From positions 124,001-188,000 of the forward strand of contig NZ_JAERQN010000006.1 in NCBI RefSeq assembly GCF_016805305.1: a DNA stretch of 64,000 nucleotides, given 5' to 3'. Below the pieces are notes generated by a model. It did not search any database and was not told the DNA's origin. It worked only from the letters and a program-made list of their open reading frames with translations. The stretch comes from Falsiroseomonas ponticola. Its GTDB lineage: Bacteria > Pseudomonadota > Alphaproteobacteria > Acetobacterales > Acetobacteraceae. Positions within the stretch are counted from its first letter, which is position 1. Each line of letters starts with the position of its first letter. The position numbers and the translations under genes were made by a program. Below are positions 60,354 to 64,000 of the stretch, piece by piece.

Positions 60354-61210
60354 GCGTGGCGGGAGAAACGCGCAGGCGATGATCCGCCGGGCGATCAGGC
60401 ATGAGTTTGTGCCATGAGACTGAGGCGTGCCGGGCTTCTGCTCCCCGATGCGTCAAGACGCTGGAATCGCTGGCCAGCAGTGGCGACCCAGGAAGCCACG
60501 TTGACGAAGCCCTGCCAGCGGGGTCCGTCGCCGATAGCGTGACGAGGGCTGTTATGCGGCCCGTTGCAGACGCGGCATCGTTGCGGTTATGCGCTGGTCA
60601 GATTGCCACCCATCCATGTCCGGCAACTTCCGCGCTGTATAGGCTTGGATGACAGGGGAACCGCATGATCGCCTTGGCGTCCGACATCATCGGCGTCTTC
60701 ATGATTTGCGTGCCGGGCACGCAAACGACGCCAACATGGAGCGTCACGTCACAGGGCGTTGGTGAGCCGGCGATGGTCTGCGTCCAACCGTCGGGTCGGG
60801 GCACGCCGCCTCGGCCGCCGCAGCAAGCGTCCGCCGATGCTGGCTGTTCCGTTCGCGGCACACTCTATCCCGAGTGGACGTTCGTCATGACCACGACGGG
60901 TTCGCTTCGTTGCATGCGCCCTGCAAGCGACCCTGCTGCGCCGCTGCGTTGGACGCCGAGCCTGCCTGGTGAGGGCCTGCGCCTGCAACGGGGCAACGCG
61001 CTCTGAGGCATGCGACGGCACCTGCGTGGCGCATGGGCGTACCTGTGCGGTCGCGAGGCGCAGACGCCGTCCAACGGTCGGGCAACTGGCGCCAACGCGC
61101 GTATCAACCTTAGGCAAGCACGCCGTGCTTCGTGCCGTGCAAGGTCCGCTTTCCGCTGTTCTCGCGCGTGCGAATTCCGCCCGGCAACAGCCTCCCGCCG
61201 CCCTGCCCCG
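60354..61210. other. Gap with no recognisable gene
   Basis: This stretch between plsC and rpsD holds only short open frames (for example 60665-61006, 113 codons, with AGGGGAA before its ATG) whose products match no family I know and which overlap other open frames on both strands. Base and codon use look less regular than in flanking genes. It may be decayed coding sequence, an old mobile-element remnant or a non-coding RNA region. The only clear structure is the palindrome at 60705. Confidence 0.5.
60705..60725. promoter_or_regulatory. Perfect 21-base palindrome
   Basis: The arms TTTGCGTGCC and GGCACGCAAA match perfectly around one central G. Such a long perfect palindrome is compatible with a repressor operator or recombinase site. 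It lies in the gene-poor gap, 20 bases or more from any likely start codon. Confidence 0.45.
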
Positions 61211-61244
61211 AAACGCAAAACGCCGGCCCCTTGCGGGACCGGCG
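61211..61244 (-). terminator. Rho-independent terminator of rpsD
   Basis: On the minus strand a ten-position stem (CGCCGGTCCC with GGGGCCGGCG, one mismatch) with a four-base loop is followed by TTTTGCGTTT, about 28 bases after the rpsD stop codon. Confidence 0.75.
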
Positions 61245-61272
61245 CTTCGTGTAACCCCGAAGGATCGCTGGA

Positions 61273-61890
61273 TCAGCGCGAGTAGAACTCGACCACCAGG
61301 TTCGGTTCCATCTGCACGGGGTAGGGCACGTCCGACAGCTTCGGCGCGCGCAGCAGGCGGCCGCGCATCGCGCGGTGGTCGATCTCGATGTATTCGGGGA
61401 CGTCGCGCTCGCCGGACTGGGCGGCGTCCAGCACCGCGGTCAGGGACTTCGACTTCTCCTTCACCTCGATGATGTCCGTGTCCTTGACCAGGTAGGACGG
61501 GATGTTGAGGCGCTTGCCGTTGATCAGCACATGGCCGTGGTTGACGAACTGGCGCGCGGCGAAGGGCGTCACCGCCAGCTTCATGCGGTAGATGATGGTG
61601 TCGAGGCGGCGCTCCAGCAGCTCGATCAGGTTCTCCGAGGTGTCGCCCTTCCGGCGCACGGCTTCCTCGTAGTACTTGCGGAACTGCTTCTCGCCGATGT
61701 TGCCGTAGTAGCCCTTGAGCTTCTGCTTCGCCATCAGCTGCACGCCGAAGTCGGTGGGCTTCTGCTTGCGGCGCTGGCCGTGCTGGCCGGGGCCGTATTC
61801 GCGCTTGGCGATCGGGGACTTGGCGCGGCCCCAGAGGTTCACGCCGAGGCGGCGGTTGATCTTGTACTTGCTTTCCGCGCGCTTGGTCAT
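61273..61890 (-). CDS. rpsD: 30S ribosomal protein S4
   Basis: This 205-residue small-subunit protein binds 16S rRNA and nucleates 30S assembly. It shows [20 protein letters not shown], the [17 protein letters not shown] stretch ([15 protein letters not shown]), and the S4 RNA-binding domain [20 protein letters not shown] with [21 protein letters not shown] precedes the ATG at 61890. It is a single-gene unit with its own promoter and terminator, as common in alphaproteobacteria. Confidence 0.97.
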   Translation of the reverse strand: MTKRAESKYKINRRLGVNLWGRAKSPIAKREYGPGQHGQRRKQKPTDFGVQLMAKQKLKGYYGNIGEKQFRKYYEEAVRRKGDTSENLIELLERRLDTIIYRMKLAVTPFAARQFVNHGHVLINGKRLNIPSYLVKDTDIIEVKEKSKSLTAVLDAAQSGERDVPEYIEIDHRAMRGRLLRAPKLSDVPYPVQMEPNLVVEFYSR

Positions 61891-62052
61891 GCGCTGCTCC
61901 TGCCCCGCCGCGGCTTGTGCCGTGGTGCGGGTTCTTCTTGTGCCGGCACCCTTATGGGCATCGCGGCGGGTTGTCCCGGTAGGCCCGTGGCCCGGATGGC
62001 CGCAGGCGGGCGCAGGCCCCGAAGGCCTGTCCACGTTCCCGGAAGTGGCGGG

Positions 62053-62081
62053 CTTCTAGGGGCGGGGGGGCGCCTTGTCAA
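62053..62081 (-). promoter_or_regulatory. Promoter of rpsD
   Basis: On the minus strand TTGACA (62081-62076) and TAGAAG (62058-62053) are separated by 17 bases. This leaves a leader of roughly 155 bases before the rpsD start codon, long enough for a structured S4-binding regulatory region, although none was identified. Confidence 0.6.
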
Positions 62082-62110
62082 ACCAGGGTTGGGCCCCCTA
62101 CTCCCGCTTC

Positions 62111-62311
62111 ATGGTCAAGCGCGAAGAGATCCTGGTCCTCGGCCTCACGGCTGGTGTCGTCGGCAGCCTGGTAGGCGGCATGATGCTCGGCATCGGCATG
62201 GGGTTGATCATCGGCGGGCAGCATCTGGGCTGGCTGCTGCTGCTGCCGGCGGCGCCGCTCTCCGGCCTGCTGGGTTACATCCTGGCCCGAAAGCTGGCGA
62301 AGCAGCTCTGA
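62111..62311 (+). CDS. Small membrane protein of unknown function
   Basis: The 66-residue protein has two hydrophobic segments rich in Gly and Leu (residues about 8-30 and 33-58) and a basic C-terminus (ARKLAKQL). The ATG at 62111 is used; a TTG at 62075 in frame lies within the rpsD promoter and is less likely. No homologue is recognised. Confidence 0.5.
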   Translation: MVKREEILVLGLTAGVVGSLVGGMMLGIGMGLIIGGQHLGWLLLLPAAPLSGLLGYILARKLAKQL

Positions 62312-62318
62312 CGACGGT

Positions 62319-62374
62319 CCAGGGGCGTCTCGCCCCTGGCGGATGGGGTCCGGGGAAGGCAGCGCCTTCCCCGG
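62319..62374. terminator. Two consecutive hairpins between convergent genes
   Basis: The first stem is CCAGGGGCG/CGCCCCTGG (62319-62339, three-base loop); the second is an eleven-base-pair stem CCGGGGAAGGC/GCCTTCCCCGG (62350-62374, three-base loop) followed by CGCTTTGT. They probably end transcription of the small membrane protein gene and of the convergent Bug-family gene. Confidence 0.6.
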
Positions 62375-62381
62375 CGCTTTG

Positions 62382-63350
62382 TCAGTCCGCCTGTATCCCC
62401 GCAGCCTGGATCAACCGCGCCTTGTAGGCCAAATCATCCCGCAGAAACGCCGCCGTCGCCTCGGGCGTCGCCGCATGCACGGTGTAGCCCGCCGGTGCCA
62501 GGATGCGGTCCCGCACCGCGGGCTCCGCCATGGCCGCCGCGATGTCCCGGTGCAGGCGTGCCACCAGCGCGGGGGGCGTCGAGGCGGGTGCGAAGGCGCC
62601 GAACCAGGTGCGGGGGTCGATATCCCCGAAGCCCGCTTCCACCAGGGTCGGCACCTCCGGCAGCGCCTCGAACCGCGTGGGCTTGCCGACCGCGAGGGCC
62701 CGCAGCGTGCCGGCGCGGATGTGTTCGGCGCCGCTGGCGATGCCGGCCAGCGTCATCTGCACTTCGCCCGCCACGGTCGCCAGCACCGCCGGTGTCAGCC
62801 CGCGATAGGGGACGTGGACCATCTCGATCCGTTCGCGGGCCATCAGCGCGCCGAAGCAGAGATGCGGCTGGCTGGCGCTGCCATAGGAGCCGAAGTTGAG
62901 CCGCCCCGGCGCCGCGCGGGCCGCCGCCACCAGCTCCGCCATGGACCGCGCGCCGACCGAGGGATGCACCAGCACCATCTGGTGCACATCGACCAGCAGG
63001 CTGATCGGCGCCAGGTCCCGCATCGGGTCATGCGGCAGGGCGCGGATCAGGTGCGGGTTGGAGGTGATGGAATTGTCCGCGGTGATCAGCAGCGTGTGGC
63101 CATCGCCGGGCGCCTTGGCGACGATGTCGGTGCCCGGCACGGTCGAACCGCCCGGCCGGTTGTCCACCACCACCGGCTGGCGCCAGGCCGCCTGCAGGCG
63201 ATCCGCCAGGGCGCGCGCCAGCGCATCCAGCCCGCCACCCGGCGGGAAGGGCACCACCAGGCGCACCTGGCGGGTGGGGTAGTCGGTCTGCGCCTGGGCC
63301 ACGGCGGGCAGGGCGAGGGCGGCCAGCAGGGTGCGGCGGGCAAGGCGCAT
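62382..63350 (-). CDS. Bug (TctC) family tripartite tricarboxylate transporter substrate-binding protein
   Basis: This 322-residue exported protein has a signal peptide ending at AQAQ, followed by the Bug family start YPTRQVRLVVPFPPGGGLD and the VVVDNRPGGSTVPGTD, NFGSYGSASQPHL and VPYRGLTPA segments. Such proteins bind carboxylates or aromatic acids; many are orphan, and no tctA/tctB genes are visible here. The ATG at 63350 shares a base with the stop of the upstream hydrolase gene. Confidence 0.9.
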   Translation of the reverse strand: MRLARRTLLAALALPAVAQAQTDYPTRQVRLVVPFPPGGGLDALARALADRLQAAWRQPVVVDNRPGGSTVPGTDIVAKAPGDGHTLLITADNSITSNPHLIRALPHDPMRDLAPISLLVDVHQMVLVHPSVGARSMAELVAAARAAPGRLNFGSYGSASQPHLCFGALMARERIEMVHVPYRGLTPAVLATVAGEVQMTLAGIASGAEHIRAGTLRALAVGKPTRFEALPEVPTLVEAGFGDIDPRTWFGAFAPASTPPALVARLHRDIAAAMAEPAVRDRILAPAGYTVHAATPEATAAFLRDDLAYKARLIQAAGIQAD

Positions 63351-64000
63351 CAACGGTCTCCCTGGATCTGGGCGCGCAGCAGCGCGAGCGTGAAGGCGGG
63401 GGCCTCGACCTCGGGCAGGTGGCCGATGCCCTCGGGCGAGAGGAAGCGGGCGCCGGGAATGGCCTCCGCGATCATGCGGCCGACATCGGGCGGGTTCACG
63501 ACGTCGTCCTGGCCGGTGATGGCCAGCGTCGGCGCCGTGATCCGCGGCGCGTAGTCCGCCACCACATCCACCTGGTCCGTCGCCTGGGCGGATTGCATCA
63601 GCCCGGCCGGGTTGGTCGCCGCCACCATGCCACGGACGAGGTCGAGCACCAGCGGCGCGGCCCTGGGCGAGATCAGCTTGTCCGACCGCGTGCGCGCCAG
63701 CGCGACGCCGCCCTCCGCGACGCTGGCCTTGCGCATGGCGAGCATGGCGGCGCGGCCTTCCTCGCCCTTCCAGCGCTGGCCGCGCGACGTGCCCATCAAG
63801 GTCAGCGAGGCCACCCGGGCGGGGTGCCGCGCCGCCAGGCAGGCGCCGAGCATGGAGCCGAAGGAGGACCCCGCCACATGCACCGGGCCCTCGACGCCGA
63901 GCGCGCCCAGCAGCGCCACCGCCGCCTCGACATAGTCCTCCGCCCGCGGGCGCTCCGCCAGGAAGGGGTCGGACATCAGGTAGCCCGGCGCGTTCCAGGC
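63350..64000 (-). CDS. Alpha/beta hydrolase, 5' end cut by window
   Basis: The frame is open to the window edge (WNAPGYL precedes the internal Met at 63976), so the start lies outside; 216 codons are visible. The nucleophile elbow is GSSFGSM, the acid is in ITGQDDVVNPP and the catalytic His in GIGHLPEVEAP. Substrate unknown; it is co-transcribed with the Bug-family gene. Confidence 0.85.
   Translation of the reverse strand, partial: AWNAPGYLMSDPFLAERPRAEDYVEAAVALLGALGVEGPVHVAGSSFGSMLGACLAARHPARVASLTLMGTSRGQRWKGEEGRAAMLAMRKASVAEGGVALARTRSDKLISPRAAPLVLDLVRGMVAATNPAGLMQSAQATDQVDVVADYAPRITAPTLAITGQDDVVNPPDVGRMIAEAIPGARFLSPEGIGHLPEVEAPAFTLALLRAQIQGDR

Noticed and set aside
60865..61218. Minus-strand open frame in the gap before rpsD
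   Set aside because: No family match, no clear ribosome site and overlapping open frames on the other strand; treated as part of the gene-poor gap.

Overview
The window is GC-rich throughout, with tightly packed genes, many ATGA, GTGA or TGATG stop/start overlaps, and frequent GTG and TTG starts. The gene content points to a heterotrophic alphaproteobacterium: a purB-purC-purS-purQ-purL-bolA-grxD block, parE, rpsD, and many TRAP, NitT/TauT ABC and Bug-type solute-binding systems alongside CaiB CoA-transferases. Acetobacteraceae (Roseomonas-like) is my best guess; this is an inference from style and content, not an alignment. No tRNA, rRNA, CRISPR array or intact insertion sequence was seen.

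Region 1 (1 to about 23 kb) is a catabolic accessory region. It holds a cut MarR regulator, a nucleoside deoxyribosyltransferase-like protein and a three-subunit molybdenum hydroxylase (FAD, 2Fe-2S and Mo subunits). An ABC importer with two permeases and a THI5-like binding protein follows, then a ring-opening amidohydrolase of the barbiturase/cyanuric acid hydrolase family and an FAD monooxygenase. A leftward operon carries an ATZ/TRZ-type deaminase, a VOC protein and a second ABC importer. A rightward operon carries a third ABC importer, an FAD oxidoreductase, a CaiB CoA-transferase and a crotonase, followed by two LysR regulators. Together these suggest import and opening of N-heterocycles such as pyrimidines, purines or triazines.

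Region 2 (about 23 to 45.4 kb) looks like a regulon. Seven copies of the palindrome TTGTCCGGACAA (four exact, three with one change) lie just upstream of gene groups encoding two TRAP systems, DUF1445 and DUF2848 proteins, a HutC-type GntR regulator, a cyclic-imide hydrolase/allantoinase-like deacetylase, two MmgE/PrpD proteins, an acyl-CoA dehydrogenase, two CaiB proteins, an acetyl-CoA hydrolase-like protein, a PaaK-like ligase, an amidase, a crotonase and a MaoC hydratase. The GntR gene has its own copy 43 bases upstream of its start. The enzyme set fits hydrolysis of a cyclic imide or similar amide to a dicarboxylate, then CoA activation and beta-oxidation-like steps. The true substrate is unknown.

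Region 3 (about 45.4 to 64 kb) is mostly core genome: parE, a lipoprotein, a TerC-family protein, the purine block, a proline/tyrosine-rich exported protein, an NRDE protein, a glycosyltransferase, a phospholipid operon (CDP-alcohol phosphotransferase, cdsA, plsC) and rpsD. A Bug-type binding protein and a cut alpha/beta hydrolase close the window. This region also holds a 163-base palindromic repeat between a small membrane protein gene and purQ, a perfect 23-base triplication at the end of the lipoprotein gene, and a 0.9 kb stretch (60354 to 61272) with no recognisable gene but a perfect 21-base palindrome.
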